Assembly (NCBI RefSeq): GCF_000023925.1
Contig: NC_013169.1
Coordinates: forward strand, 372,001 to 436,000
Direction: 5' to 3'
From: Kytococcus sedentarius DSM 20547
GTDB taxonomy: Bacteria; Actinomycetota; Actinomycetes; Actinomycetales; Dermatophilaceae
DNA: 64,000 bases
The notes under the pieces are model-generated. The model was not told the origin of the DNA, ran no database searches, and saw nothing but the letters and a program-made list of their open reading frames with translations. Of this stretch, positions 18,977 to 26,553 are shown in pieces (within the stretch, counting starts at the first letter, position 1; each line of letters begins with the position of its first letter). A program made the position numbers and the translations under genes.

Positions 18977-20172
18977 GCCGGCACCTCCACGACGACGTGC
19001 GTGCCCCGGCCGGCGGGCGAGCGCAGGGCGAAGCTGCCGCCGAGGTCCTCGGCGCGGTCGCGCGCGCCGGCCAGCCCCGTGCCCCGATTCGCCCCCGGGG
19101 CCGCCCCCGGGGCCGCCCCCGGGGCCGCCCCGGGGGCGACGGGGGCGACGGCAGCCTCCGGGCCCGCGCCGACCCGTGCCCCGCCCCGGCCGTCGTCGCG
19201 GACCTCCAGCCGCACCGCATCGGGGGTGAAGGCCAGCTCGACCCACGCCTGGGAGGCGCCGGCGTGCTCGGTCACGTTGCCCAGGGCCCCCTGCGCGATC
19301 CGCAGCAGCCCCACCTCGGTGGCGGTGGGCAGCTCCCGCGGGGTGCCGGTCAGGGTAAAGCTGGTGGGCGGGTCCACCACGCCGGCCGCCGCGCGGCGCA
19401 GCGCGTCGGCCAAGGTGCGGCCGGGCTCGCGCCGCAGCGTCTGCACCACCCGCCGCGACTCGGCCAGCCCGTCGGCAGCCACCTCCTCGATGCGGGGGAG
19501 CACCTCCTCGGGCCGACCACCGGCCCGGGCCAGCAGCAGCACCGACGTGAACGACTGCACCACCGTGTCGTGCAGGTCCCGGGCGATGCGGTGTCGCTCG
19601 GCCAGGGCGCCGGCCTCCGTGTGGGCCGCGGCCAGCTCCTGGCGGGTGGACCGCAGCTCGGCCACCAACCGCGCCCGCGCCTCGGACTCCTGCCGCAGCC
19701 GGGTCATGGTCCACGCGCCCAGGATGCAGGCGGCCGCCGCGAGTGCGGGACCCAGCACCCCACCCCATCGGCCGTCCTCCTGGGCGAGCTCCACCACCCC
19801 CACCACCGCGGTCAGCGCGAGCACGGCAGGCACCGCTGCCACCAGCGGCAGGTGCATCAGCCAGAGCAGGAAGAGCGGGAAGGCCACCCAGGCGAAGGCC
19901 TCGTGCGTGGTCATCAGGGCGGCCCACCCGACGCTCAGGGCCACCAGCCACACCGCGGCGCCGGTGTACGGCCGCCGGGGGGTCGAGTTGCGCAGCCGGG
20001 GGGTCAGCAGGCCCGCGAACGCGAGCCACCACACGGACGAGGCCACCAGGAAGGTCCACCCCGGCAGGTCGGGGTTGCTCCCGTCGCCGGCCTGGGCCCC
20101 GGACCGCCAGGTGGCCAGTGCCAAGAGGGACAGCAACAGGGCGCCGGCGAGCAGGCGGGCGAGGCGGTCCAT
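18973..20172 (-). CDS. NarL-type sensor histidine kinase (HisKA_3)
   Basis: A 399-residue sensor with about five N-terminal membrane helices and no obvious extracellular domain, followed by the dimerisation motif RHRIARDLHDTVVQSFTSV, where the His is phosphorylated, and an HATPase domain. In the ATP-lid region, between the DDGRGGARVG and GTGLAGARDRAEDLGG motifs, four Pro-Gly-Ala-Ala units form an unusual repeat insert. TACCGT ends 6 nt before the ATG, so the operon is likely leaderless. Few-residue loops mean it may sense membrane stress or the ABC substrate itself; that is inference. Confidence 0.92.
   Translation of the reverse strand: MDRLARLLAGALLLSLLALATWRSGAQAGDGSNPDLPGWTFLVASSVWWLAFAGLLTPRLRNSTPRRPYTGAAVWLVALSVGWAALMTTHEAFAWVAFPLFLLWLMHLPLVAAVPAVLALTAVVGVVELAQEDGRWGGVLGPALAAAACILGAWTMTRLRQESEARARLVAELRSTRQELAAAHTEAGALAERHRIARDLHDTVVQSFTSVLLLARAGGRPEEVLPRIEEVAADGLAESRRVVQTLRREPGRTLADALRRAAAGVVDPPTSFTLTGTPRELPTATEVGLLRIAQGALGNVTEHAGASQAWVELAFTPDAVRLEVRDDGRGGARVGAGPEAAVAPVAPGAAPGAAPGAAPGANRGTGLAGARDRAEDLGGSFALRSPAGRGTHVVVEVPA
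19098..19140 (-). repeat. Short tandem repeat encoding (PGAA)n in the kinase ATP-lid
   Basis: GGGGCCGCCCCC-type 12-bp units occur about four times and encode APGAAPGAAPGA in the histidine kinase. It lies between the G1 and G2 boxes of the ATPase domain, where length variation could be tolerated. In-frame 12-bp slippage would keep the reading frame. Confidence 0.7.
19336..19389 (-). repeat. 54-bp inverted duplicate inside histidine kinase gene (copy B)
   Basis: This is the in-gene copy matching 18225-18278 in inverted orientation with one mismatch (T versus C in TTT/TTC). It encodes part of the region between the dimerisation helix and ATPase domain of the sensor. The two copies enclose the response-regulator gene and the last third of the kinase gene. 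Confidence 0.85.
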
Positions 20173-20178
20173 GGCCAC

Positions 20179-20184
20179 ACGGTA
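20179..20184 (-). promoter_or_regulatory. -10 element TACCGT of the two-component operon (leaderless)
   Basis: Read on the minus strand, TACCGT ends 6 nt before the ATG at 20172. A CCCACC/GGTGGG inverted repeat in the same 173-bp divergent gap, around 20238-20255, could be the response-regulator site for the exporter gene on the other side. Confidence 0.45.
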
Positions 20185-20345
20185 GGGCCTGCAGCGTCTG
20201 CGAGGGGACGTCGCGGCCTCCATCGTTCGGTGGAGGCCCACCCCATCAGGTGGGTGATGTGGCACCCCCGGCGCGCGCGATCCACTGGTGAGGACCCCGC
20301 GTCAGGAGCACCGACGGTGCCGGGGGTCCTCAGGTGGGAGGAAAG

Positions 20346-21332
20346 ATGTTCGTGGCACTGCGCGACGCATGGTTCGCGCGAGGACGGTTCGCGGTGATGG
20401 GCCTCGTGGTGGCCCTCGTCGCGCTGCTGGTGGTGGCCCTCAGCGGGCTGACCGCGGGGTTGGGGGCGCAGAGCGTCTCGGCCCTGCGCGCCCTGCCGGG
20501 GGAAGCGGTGGTGGTGGCCGCGCCGGCCGAGGGGGAGTCCCCGGAGCTCGCGCGCAGCCAGCTGACCGAGGAGCAGGTCGCGGGGCACGAGGGGGAGGCC
20601 CTCGGCATCGCGACCGCCCGCATCGAGCTGGACGAGGGCACCGAGACGGTCACCGTCTTCGGGGTCGACCCCGACGGCGCCCTGGCTCCGGAGCAGCTCG
20701 TGGCCGGGGCGACGGTGGGTGAGTCGGGGACGCTGGAGGGGGTGTCCCCGGACGACGCGCACCTGTCCTTCAACCACCTGCCGGTGGTCTGGGTGCCGCT
20801 GGAGGTGTGGCGCGAGCTGCCGATGGCGACCGGTTCCCGGGCCTCGGCGCTGGTGCTGCCGGACGAGCCGGGTGAGGCCCAGGTGGCCGGTGGGCAGGCG
20901 CTCACGCGGTCCGAGGCGCTGGACGCGGTGGGTTCCTACTCCTCGGAGCAGGGTTCGCTGCAGCTGATCCAGGGCCTGTTGCTGGTGGTCTCCGCCGTGG
21001 TGGTCAGCGCCTTCCTCACCGTGTGGACCATCCAGCGCACCGGTGACCTCGCGGTGATGCGGGCGCTGGGTGCCACCCGCCGCACGCTGGTGGGTGACGT
21101 GCTCACCCAGGGGCTGCTGCTCCTGCTGGTCGGTGGGGGCGTCGGCGCCCTGGCCGCCACCGGGCTGGGGGCGTGGGTGCTGAGCACCGACGCCGTGCCC
21201 TGGGCCCTGACCCCGATGACCACGGTCGTGCCGTGGTTGCTGCTGGTGGCCGCGGGCCTGGTGGGCGCTGCGCTCGCCGTCCGCCGTGTCCTGACGATCG
21301 ACCCCGCGCTGGCCCTGGAGGGAGCCCGATGA
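20346..21332 (+). CDS. ABC exporter permease (FtsX/MacB-like)
   Basis: A 328-residue FtsX-type permease with one N-terminal helix (GLVVALVALLVVALSGLTAGLG), a roughly 200-residue extracytoplasmic domain, and three C-terminal helices. DLAVMRALGATRRTLVGDVLTQ is the cytoplasmic loop that docks on the ATPase. It should work as a dimer in mechanotransmission or peptide/lipid export and not as an importer. GGGAGGAAAG precedes the ATG. The TGA overlaps the ATPase start by 4 bp. It is divergent from a sensor/regulator pair that probably controls it, an arrangement common for cell-envelope stress modules. Confidence 0.9.
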   Translation: MFVALRDAWFARGRFAVMGLVVALVALLVVALSGLTAGLGAQSVSALRALPGEAVVVAAPAEGESPELARSQLTEEQVAGHEGEALGIATARIELDEGTETVTVFGVDPDGALAPEQLVAGATVGESGTLEGVSPDDAHLSFNHLPVVWVPLEVWRELPMATGSRASALVLPDEPGEAQVAGGQALTRSEALDAVGSYSSEQGSLQLIQGLLLVVSAVVVSAFLTVWTIQRTGDLAVMRALGATRRTLVGDVLTQGLLLLLVGGGVGALAATGLGAWVLSTDAVPWALTPMTTVVPWLLLVAAGLVGAALAVRRVLTIDPALALEGAR

Positions 21333-22108
21333 GCCTCGAACTGACTGATGTGACCGTGACCTTCCCCGACGGTGAGGGCGTGCGCCACGTGCTCGACGGG
21401 TTGGACCTGTCGGTGGCTGCCGGCGAGGCGGTGGCGCTGACTGGGCCCAGCGGCTCGGGCAAGTCGACCCTGCTGGCCGTGGCCGGGTTGCTGCGCCGCC
21501 CCGATGCGGGGAGCGTCCGTCTGGGCGGGCGCGAGTGCGGCGACCTGTCCTCCTCCCGGCGCGATGCGGTGCGGCGCGAGCTGGTGGGGCTGGTGTTCCA
21601 GCAGGCCAAGCTGCTGTCGGCCCTCACGGCCCAGGAGCAGCTGGAGCTCGTGGCCCGGCTGCGCGGGGCCCGGGGCGGTGCCCTGCGGCAGGCGCAGGAC
21701 AAGGCCCGGTCGTTGCTGGCAGAGCTGGGCATGGAGGAGGCGGCCGGCCACCGGCCGCACCAGCTCTCCGGCGGCCAGCAGCAGCGGGTGGCCCTGGCCC
21801 GGGCGCTCATGAGCGACCCGGCGGTGCTACTGGTGGACGAGCCCACCTCCGCGCTGGACCCGGCGCGGGCCGGTGAGGTCTTCGCCCGGTTGGCGCGGAT
21901 CGCGCGGGAGCACGACGTGGCCATCTTGGTGGTGACCCACGACGAGCGACACCTCGGCCTGATGGATCGGGTGTTGACGATGGACTTGGGACGCGCCGTC
22001 CTGGCCGATGCCGTAGGTGAGTGGCGGCGGGAGGAGACGGCGGACTCCCACGAGCCGGTTGCGGCGGGGACGGCCCGACCGCGGGGCGCCTCCCTGTTGA
22101 CGGTCTGA
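21329..22108 (+). CDS. ABC exporter ATPase (MacB/LolD-like)
   Basis: A 259-residue ATPase: Walker A GPSGSGKST, Q-loop VFQQAKLLSALT, signature LSGGQQQRVALARAL, Walker B VLLVDEPTSAL and switch His in VVTHD. The QQAKLL form of the Q-loop and the partner permease place it in the MacB/LolD group. About 30 extra residues at the C-terminus (after VGEWRRE) are polar and probably dispensable. It is coupled to the permease. A small hairpin (CGCGGG, 5-nt loop, CCCGCG) follows at 22114-22130. Confidence 0.93.
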   Translation: MSLELTDVTVTFPDGEGVRHVLDGLDLSVAAGEAVALTGPSGSGKSTLLAVAGLLRRPDAGSVRLGGRECGDLSSSRRDAVRRELVGLVFQQAKLLSALTAQEQLELVARLRGARGGALRQAQDKARSLLAELGMEEAAGHRPHQLSGGQQQRVALARALMSDPAVLLVDEPTSALDPARAGEVFARLARIAREHDVAILVVTHDERHLGLMDRVLTMDLGRAVLADAVGEWRREETADSHEPVAAGTARPRGASLLTV

Positions 22109-22113
22109 GCCCT

Positions 22114-22130
22114 CGCGGGTCAGTCCCGCG
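22114..22130 (+). terminator. Short GC-rich hairpin after ABC exporter genes
   Basis: CGCGGG and CCCGCG pair over TCAGT, five nt after the stop codon. It lacks a T tract, so termination is only a possibility. Confidence 0.35.
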
Positions 22131-22133
22131 TGA

Positions 22134-22265
22134 AGTCCGTCCAGGCCGCGCGGGCGGGAGTCGGAGATCCTGCGCAAGGTGCTGCCCTGGAGCATCGGTA
22201 CGCTGGTGATGGTCTGCCTCATCGTGGGCCTGCAGGCCACCGTGCTGGAAGGATGGATGCCGTGA
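22134..22265 (+). pseudogene. lldP: C-terminal remnant of L-lactate permease gene
   Basis: After a TGA at 22131, this frame reads GRESEILRKVLPWSIGTLV then MVCLIVGLQATVLEGWMP and stops with the TGA at 22263-22265. It matches the C-terminal pattern of LctP/LldP lactate permeases (a GKES-D/E-L-R start, an S-L/I helix, LQA-VL and a final MxP). Only about 36 of some 550 residues remain. Position directly upstream of lutABC, where a lactate permease gene normally sits, supports the assignment. No other feature fills the gap between the ABC exporter and lutA. The rest was probably deleted. Confidence 0.8.
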
Positions 22266-23059
22266 CGACCGCACAGATCGAGGGCGCTGCAGGCGCCTCC
22301 CTCCCCCCCTCCCGCCCCCGCCGGGTGGCCCTGTTCGCCACCTGCTTCAACGACACCATGTGGCCCGAGGCGCCCAAGGCCACGGTCCGCCTGCTGGAGC
22401 GTCTTGGGGTGCAGGTCGACTTCCCGATGGAGCAGACCTGCTGCGGCCAGATGTTCACCAACACCGGGTACGGGCCGCGGGCCGCCGGACTGGTGCGCTC
22501 CTTCATCGACACCTTCGGTGACTACGACGCGGTGGTGGCCCCCTCGGGCTCCTGCGTGGGCTCGGTGCGCCACCAGCACACCGGCATCGCCCGCGCCGTG
22601 GGGGACACCGGCCTGGAGCGCGATGCCGCCGCGCTGGCCCCGCGCGTGCACGAGCTCTCGGAGTTCCTCGTCGACGTGCTGGGGGTCACCGATGTGGGGG
22701 CCTTCTTCCCGCACTCGGTGACCTACCACCCCACCTGCCACTCACTGCGGATGCTGCGCGTCGGCGACCGCCCCTTGCAGCTGCTCCGGGCGGTGCGCGG
22801 TATCGACCTGCGCGAGCTGCCGGGGGCGCAGGAGTGCTGCGGCTTCGGCGGCACCTTCGCCGTGAAGAACTCCGACGTCTCGGTGGCGATGGGGGCCGAG
22901 AAGGCCCGGCAGGTGACGGCCACCGGCGCCGAGGTCGTGGTGGCCGGGGACAACTCGTGCCTGGCCCAGATCGGCGGAGTGCTCGGCCGGCAGCGGTCCG
23001 GCGTGCGCACCCTGCACCTGGCCGAGGTGCTCGCATCCACCCAGGAGGACCCGGCATGA
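22262..23059 (+). CDS. lutA: Lactate utilisation protein A (cysteine-rich CCG protein)
   Basis: A 265-residue protein with two CCG-type motifs: EQTCCGQMFTNTGY and ECCGFGGTF, each ligating a non-cubane iron-sulfur centre in the LutA/LldE family. It starts FATCFNDTMWPEA, as in lactate utilisation proteins. With LutB and LutC it oxidises L-lactate to pyruvate, passing electrons to the quinone pool. I prefer the GTG at 22262, which has GGAAGGA about nine nt upstream, over the ATG at 22253. This GTG overlaps the stop of the permease remnant, a trace of the old lldP-lutA coupling. Confidence 0.92.
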   Translation: MTTAQIEGAAGASLPPSRPRRVALFATCFNDTMWPEAPKATVRLLERLGVQVDFPMEQTCCGQMFTNTGYGPRAAGLVRSFIDTFGDYDAVVAPSGSCVGSVRHQHTGIARAVGDTGLERDAAALAPRVHELSEFLVDVLGVTDVGAFFPHSVTYHPTCHSLRMLRVGDRPLQLLRAVRGIDLRELPGAQECCGFGGTFAVKNSDVSVAMGAEKARQVTATGAEVVVAGDNSCLAQIGGVLGRQRSGVRTLHLAEVLASTQEDPA

Positions 23060-24537
23060 CCACCATTCCCGGACCGGTCCAGCAGACCTCGCCCACCTTC
23101 CTGGGTATGCCTCCCTTCCCGGAAGCGGCCCGCGAGGCGCTGGGCAAGAGCACGCAGCGGCGCAACCTGCACCACGCCACCCACACCATCCGCGCCAAGC
23201 GGGCCGCCGTGGTCGGTGAGGTCGACCAGTGGGAGCAGCTCCGACTGGCCGGGGAGGCCACCAAGGACGAGGCGCTGCGCCACCTGCCGCACTATCTCGA
23301 GCAGCTCGAGGAGCGGCTGACCGCCCGTGGGGCCACCGTGCACTGGGCCCGCGACGCTGCCGAGGCGAACCGCATCGTCATCGACATCGCCCGGGCCAAG
23401 GGAGCCGAGGAGGTGGTGAAGGTCAAGTCGATGGCCACCCAGGAGATCGAGCTGAACGAGGCCCTGGAGGGCGCGGGCATCCACGCCTGGGAGACCGACC
23501 TGGCCGAGCTCATCGTGCAACTCGGCGGTGACCTGCCCAGCCACATCCTGGTGCCGGCGATCCACCGCAACCGCAGCGAGGTGCGGGACATCTTCCGCGC
23601 CGAGATGGGCCGGGTGGGCCGCCCGGCGCCGGCGGACCTCACCGACGAACCCGCCCGCCTGGCCGAGGCGGCCCGGTTGCACCTGCGCGAGAAGTTCCTG
23701 CGCGCCAAGGTCGCGGTCTCCGGGGCCAACTTCGCCGTGGCCGAGACCGGCAGCCTGGTGGTGGTGGAGTCCGAGGGCAACGGCCGGATGTGCCTGACCC
23801 TGCCCGAGACCCTGGTCTCGGTGGTCGGCATCGAGAAGGTGCTGCCCCGCTGGGAGGACCTGGAGTCGATGCTGCAGCTGCTGCCGCGTTCGAGCACCGG
23901 CGAGCGGATGAACCCGTACACCACCGTCTGGAGCGGGGTGCACCCCGGCGACGGGCCGCAGGAGGTGCACGTGGTGCTGCTGGACAACGGGCGGTCCCAT
24001 GCCCTGGCGGACACCACCGGCCGGCAGGCGCTGCGCTGCATCCGCTGCTCGGCCTGCCTGAACGTCTGCCCGGTCTACGAGCGCACCGGTGGCCACGCCT
24101 ACGGCTCGGTCTACCCCGGCCCCATCGGCGCCGTGCTCAACCCGCTGCTGCGCGGGGTGTCCTCCGAGGTGGACGCCTCCCTGCCCTACGCCTCCAGCCT
24201 GTGCGGCGCCTGCTTCGACGCCTGCCCGGTGCGCATCGACATCCCCACCCTGCTGGTGGAGGGTCGGGAGCGCTCGGTGGAGGCCGGCGGGCACCGGGTC
24301 GAGGCGGCGGCGATGAAGGCGGCCACCTGGGTGATGTCCGACCACCGCCGGTTGGAGGCTGCTCAACGGGCCGCCACCACCGTGGGTCGACTGCGGGGTG
24401 ACCGCCCGTTCCGGGCGCTGCCCGGCCTCGGCGCGTGGACCGGGGCGCGGGACCTTCCGGCGCCACCCGCGGAGACCTTCCGCCAGTGGTGGGCCCGTGA
24501 GCACGGTGACGACACGACCGAGAAAGGCGAGCGATGA
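23056..24537 (+). CDS. lutB: Lactate utilisation protein B (iron-sulfur subunit)
   Basis: A 493-residue LutB/LldF: the DUF162-type N-terminal domain (VKVKSMATQEIELNEAL, then GANFAVAETGSLVVVE), followed by two ferredoxin-type clusters (CIRCSACLNVCPVYE and CGACFDACPVRID). AGGAGGA lies 7 nt before the ATG, which overlaps the lutA stop by 4 bp. The protein should sit at the membrane face and carry electrons from lactate. Confidence 0.94.
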   Translation: MTTIPGPVQQTSPTFLGMPPFPEAAREALGKSTQRRNLHHATHTIRAKRAAVVGEVDQWEQLRLAGEATKDEALRHLPHYLEQLEERLTARGATVHWARDAAEANRIVIDIARAKGAEEVVKVKSMATQEIELNEALEGAGIHAWETDLAELIVQLGGDLPSHILVPAIHRNRSEVRDIFRAEMGRVGRPAPADLTDEPARLAEAARLHLREKFLRAKVAVSGANFAVAETGSLVVVESEGNGRMCLTLPETLVSVVGIEKVLPRWEDLESMLQLLPRSSTGERMNPYTTVWSGVHPGDGPQEVHVVLLDNGRSHALADTTGRQALRCIRCSACLNVCPVYERTGGHAYGSVYPGPIGAVLNPLLRGVSSEVDASLPYASSLCGACFDACPVRIDIPTLLVEGRERSVEAGGHRVEAAAMKAATWVMSDHRRLEAAQRAATTVGRLRGDRPFRALPGLGAWTGARDLPAPPAETFRQWWAREHGDDTTEKGER

Positions 24538-25193
24538 GCGCCCGCAGCGAGATCCTGGACCGACTGCGCGGCGCGCTCGCCGACGTGGACGGTGCCCCCG
24601 ACCCGCAGGTCGGGCACCGCACCATGCCCACCACCATGCAGGGTGCCGGGCTGCCTGCCGAGGGGGTGCTGGAGCGCTTCACCGAGATGGTGCGCGACTA
24701 CCGGGCCACCGTGCAGTCCGTCACCTCCGCCGACCTGCCGCGGGCTGTGGCTGGCGCCCTGCAGGTGGCCGGGTGCTCCTCGGTGGTCGTCCCCACCGGC
24801 CTCGATGACCGGTGGCTGTCCGAGGTGCGCCACGGGCCGATGCGGGTGGTCGCCGAGCAGGAGGTCGACACCGCGGGGCTGGACGGGGTGGATGCGGTGG
24901 TCACCGCCGCGGCAGTCGGCATCGCCACGACCGGGACGATCGTGCTTGACCATGGCCCGGACCAGGGGCGCCGCGCGTTGAGCTTGGTGCCGGACACCCA
25001 CGTCTGCGTGGTCCGCGCCGAGCAGGTGGTGGCCGATGTGCCGCAGGCCGTGGCTCGCCTGCACCCCGAGGCGGAGGCTGCCCAGCCGCAGACGTGGATC
25101 AGCGGTCCGAGTGCGACCAGCGACATCGAGCTGGAGCGGGTGGAGGGAGTCCACGGGCCCCGCACCCTGATGGTGCTGCTGGTCACCGACTGA
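24534..25193 (+). CDS. lutC: Lactate utilisation protein C
   Basis: A 219-residue LutC/LldG: MSARSEILDRLRGAL, VVPTGLDDRW, then VTAAAVGIATTGTIVLDHG and the C-terminal GPSATSDIELERVEGVHGPRTL. This ligase-like fold completes the lutABC lactate dehydrogenase complex; its own role in the complex is still not well defined. The ATG overlaps the lutB stop by 4 bp. The next gene is convergent and begins only 2 bp beyond, so the message must end inside or read into the opposite strand. Confidence 0.94.
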   Translation: MSARSEILDRLRGALADVDGAPDPQVGHRTMPTTMQGAGLPAEGVLERFTEMVRDYRATVQSVTSADLPRAVAGALQVAGCSSVVVPTGLDDRWLSEVRHGPMRVVAEQEVDTAGLDGVDAVVTAAAVGIATTGTIVLDHGPDQGRRALSLVPDTHVCVVRAEQVVADVPQAVARLHPEAEAAQPQTWISGPSATSDIELERVEGVHGPRTLMVLLVTD

Positions 25194-25195
25194 GC

Positions 25196-26179
25196 TCAGC
25201 CGTGCCGGCGGGAGACCCCGTCGGCGATCGCGGCAGCCAAGGCCGTGGCTGCCGCCTGCTGGGCGGCGAGCAGCACCCCGGTGGCGGCCGCCGGGTCGTC
25301 CGGCAGCGGCCGCTCCCCGGTGGCCAGCCCGAACACCACGTCACCGTCCACCAGGCTGTGCACCGGGTCCAGGGCGCGGGCCATTCCGGCGTGTGCCGCG
25401 CGGCACAGGGCCTCGGTCTGGGCCACGGTGAGCGCCAGGTCCGTCGCGACGACGGCGAGCGTCGTGTTCGTGCCGGGCGTGCCCGTCCCGGGCGCGCCCT
25501 GGGCCGGGGCGCCGGGCGCGGTGGGGGCGCTGCCGATCACGCCGGTCGCCTCGACGGGGTCGCACAGCTCGGCGGGGTCGATGCCGAGCGGGGTGCCGTG
25601 GGCGTTCACCACGGCCAGTGCCCCCACCACTGCGCCGTCGAGCCGCGCCGAGGCGGTGCCCACCCCGCCGGGCCGGGTCGCCCCCATCACCCGGGCGCCG
25701 GTGCCGGCGCCCACCCGGCCGCGGGCGACGTCAGCGTGCTCTGCGCTGGCTGCCGCAGCCTCGGCGGCGGCGCGCCCCATCGCCGCGTCCGGGCGGGTGG
25801 GGTGCCCGGCATCGTCCCGGTTCCCGCCACCCCGAGCTAGGTCGTACAGCGCCGCGCCGGGCACGATCGGCACCAGTCCACCGGGTGTCGGGAAGCCGCG
25901 TCCGGCCTCCTCGCACCAGAGCTGCACGCCGGTGACCGAGGCCAGGCCGAAGGCGGAGCCGCCGGTGAGCACCACCGCATCGACCGTGGGGACCAGCGAT
26001 GCGGGGGCCAGGGCGTCGGTCTCGTGCGTGGCCGGCCCGCCGCCGCGGACGTCGACCGCGCCCACCGTGCCGGGCGGGGGGAGCACGACGGTGGTGCCGG
26101 TGCACCACCCGTCGTCGGTGCGCTGGGCGTGGCCGACCCGCAGGCCGGGGACATCGGTGATGCTGCCGGGGGAGGTCAT
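25196..26179 (-). CDS. P1-family (S58) N-terminal-nucleophile hydrolase
   Basis: A 327-residue DmpA/NylC-type protein. GSITDVPGLRVGHAQ starts the family fold, and the autocleavage site appears as GTNTTLAVVATDLAL near residue 245. Chain cleavage before the Thr would expose the nucleophile, as in nylon-oligomer hydrolase NylC. Substrates of the family include beta-peptides, D-amino-acid amides and cyclised amides. The alanine-rich 180-200 region suggests no membrane segment. A TACCCT -10 element lies 7 nt upstream of the ATG, so the message looks leaderless. It is convergent with lutC. Confidence 0.88.
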   Translation of the reverse strand: MTSPGSITDVPGLRVGHAQRTDDGWCTGTTVVLPPPGTVGAVDVRGGGPATHETDALAPASLVPTVDAVVLTGGSAFGLASVTGVQLWCEEAGRGFPTPGGLVPIVPGAALYDLARGGGNRDDAGHPTRPDAAMGRAAAEAAAASAEHADVARGRVGAGTGARVMGATRPGGVGTASARLDGAVVGALAVVNAHGTPLGIDPAELCDPVEATGVIGSAPTAPGAPAQGAPGTGTPGTNTTLAVVATDLALTVAQTEALCRAAHAGMARALDPVHSLVDGDVVFGLATGERPLPDDPAAATGVLLAAQQAAATALAAAIADGVSRRHG

Positions 26180-26186
26180 GGGGCGC

Positions 26187-26192
26187 AGGGTA
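26187..26192 (-). promoter_or_regulatory. -10 element TACCCT of the P1 peptidase gene (leaderless)
   Basis: Read on the minus strand, TACCCT ends 7 nt before the ATG at 26179, with no ribosome binding site between. Confidence 0.5.
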
Positions 26193-26289
26193 GGGGGTGG
26201 GGTGTCCTGGACCTCGGGTGGTGCGTCGGTCCGCTGGCCCACCGGGTGAACATCTGGCGAACACTGGGCTGGGGTGCTGCGAGGCTCTT

Positions 26290-26350
26290 GACACACACGG
26301 TGAGGCCTGATGGCGATGCGCCCCCACACACGGCGTCATCACACACACGG
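26290..26350 (+). repeat. Three copies of CACACACGG
   Basis: CACACACGG occurs at 26292-26300, 26325-26333 and 26342-26350, the first overlapping a TTGACA. The spacing is 33 and 17 bp. This is unusual AC-rich DNA for this genome and could be a regulator array or slippage scar. Confidence 0.5.
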
Positions 26351-26513
26351 GGAGAACATCGTTGCGGCATGGCTGTTCGCATACGTCGGGGGCACCGCGG
26401 ACTACACGCAGCAGAACTACGTGGAGGTCACGGTGGTTTCGCTGCTGACCGCAGGGCTGTGTGTGGCGGTCATGATGGGAACGCTGCTGTGGCAGCGGCG
26501 CCGGGCGGACTGA
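26310..26513 (+). CDS. Small single-pass membrane protein, function unknown
   Basis: A 67-residue frame with a basic His/Arg-rich N-terminal third, a short segment (AYVGGTADYTQQNY), and one clear membrane helix (VVSLLTAGLCVAVMMGTLLW) ending in QRRRAD, which fits a cytoplasmic tail. I do not recognise it. A TTGACA (26288) lies just upstream. The first 16 residues overlap CACACACGG repeats, and a GGGGAG at 26349-26354 suggests that translation could begin later, but no good in-frame start follows it. The hydrophobic part may be the real product and the N-terminus mis-assigned. Confidence 0.4.
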   Translation: MAMRPHTRRHHTHGENIVAAWLFAYVGGTADYTQQNYVEVTVVSLLTAGLCVAVMMGTLLWQRRRAD

Positions 26514-26519
26514 GCACGG

Positions 26520-26548
26520 TGTCGGGGTTGGCTGCGCCGCCCCCGACA
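26520..26548. terminator. Bidirectional hairpin between small membrane gene and quinone oxidoreductase
   Basis: TGTCGGGG and CCCCGACA pair across a 13-nt loop, 7 nt after the forward stop and 6 nt before the reverse gene's 3' end. It can serve both convergent genes. Confidence 0.55.
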
Positions 26549-26553
26549 TCGCC

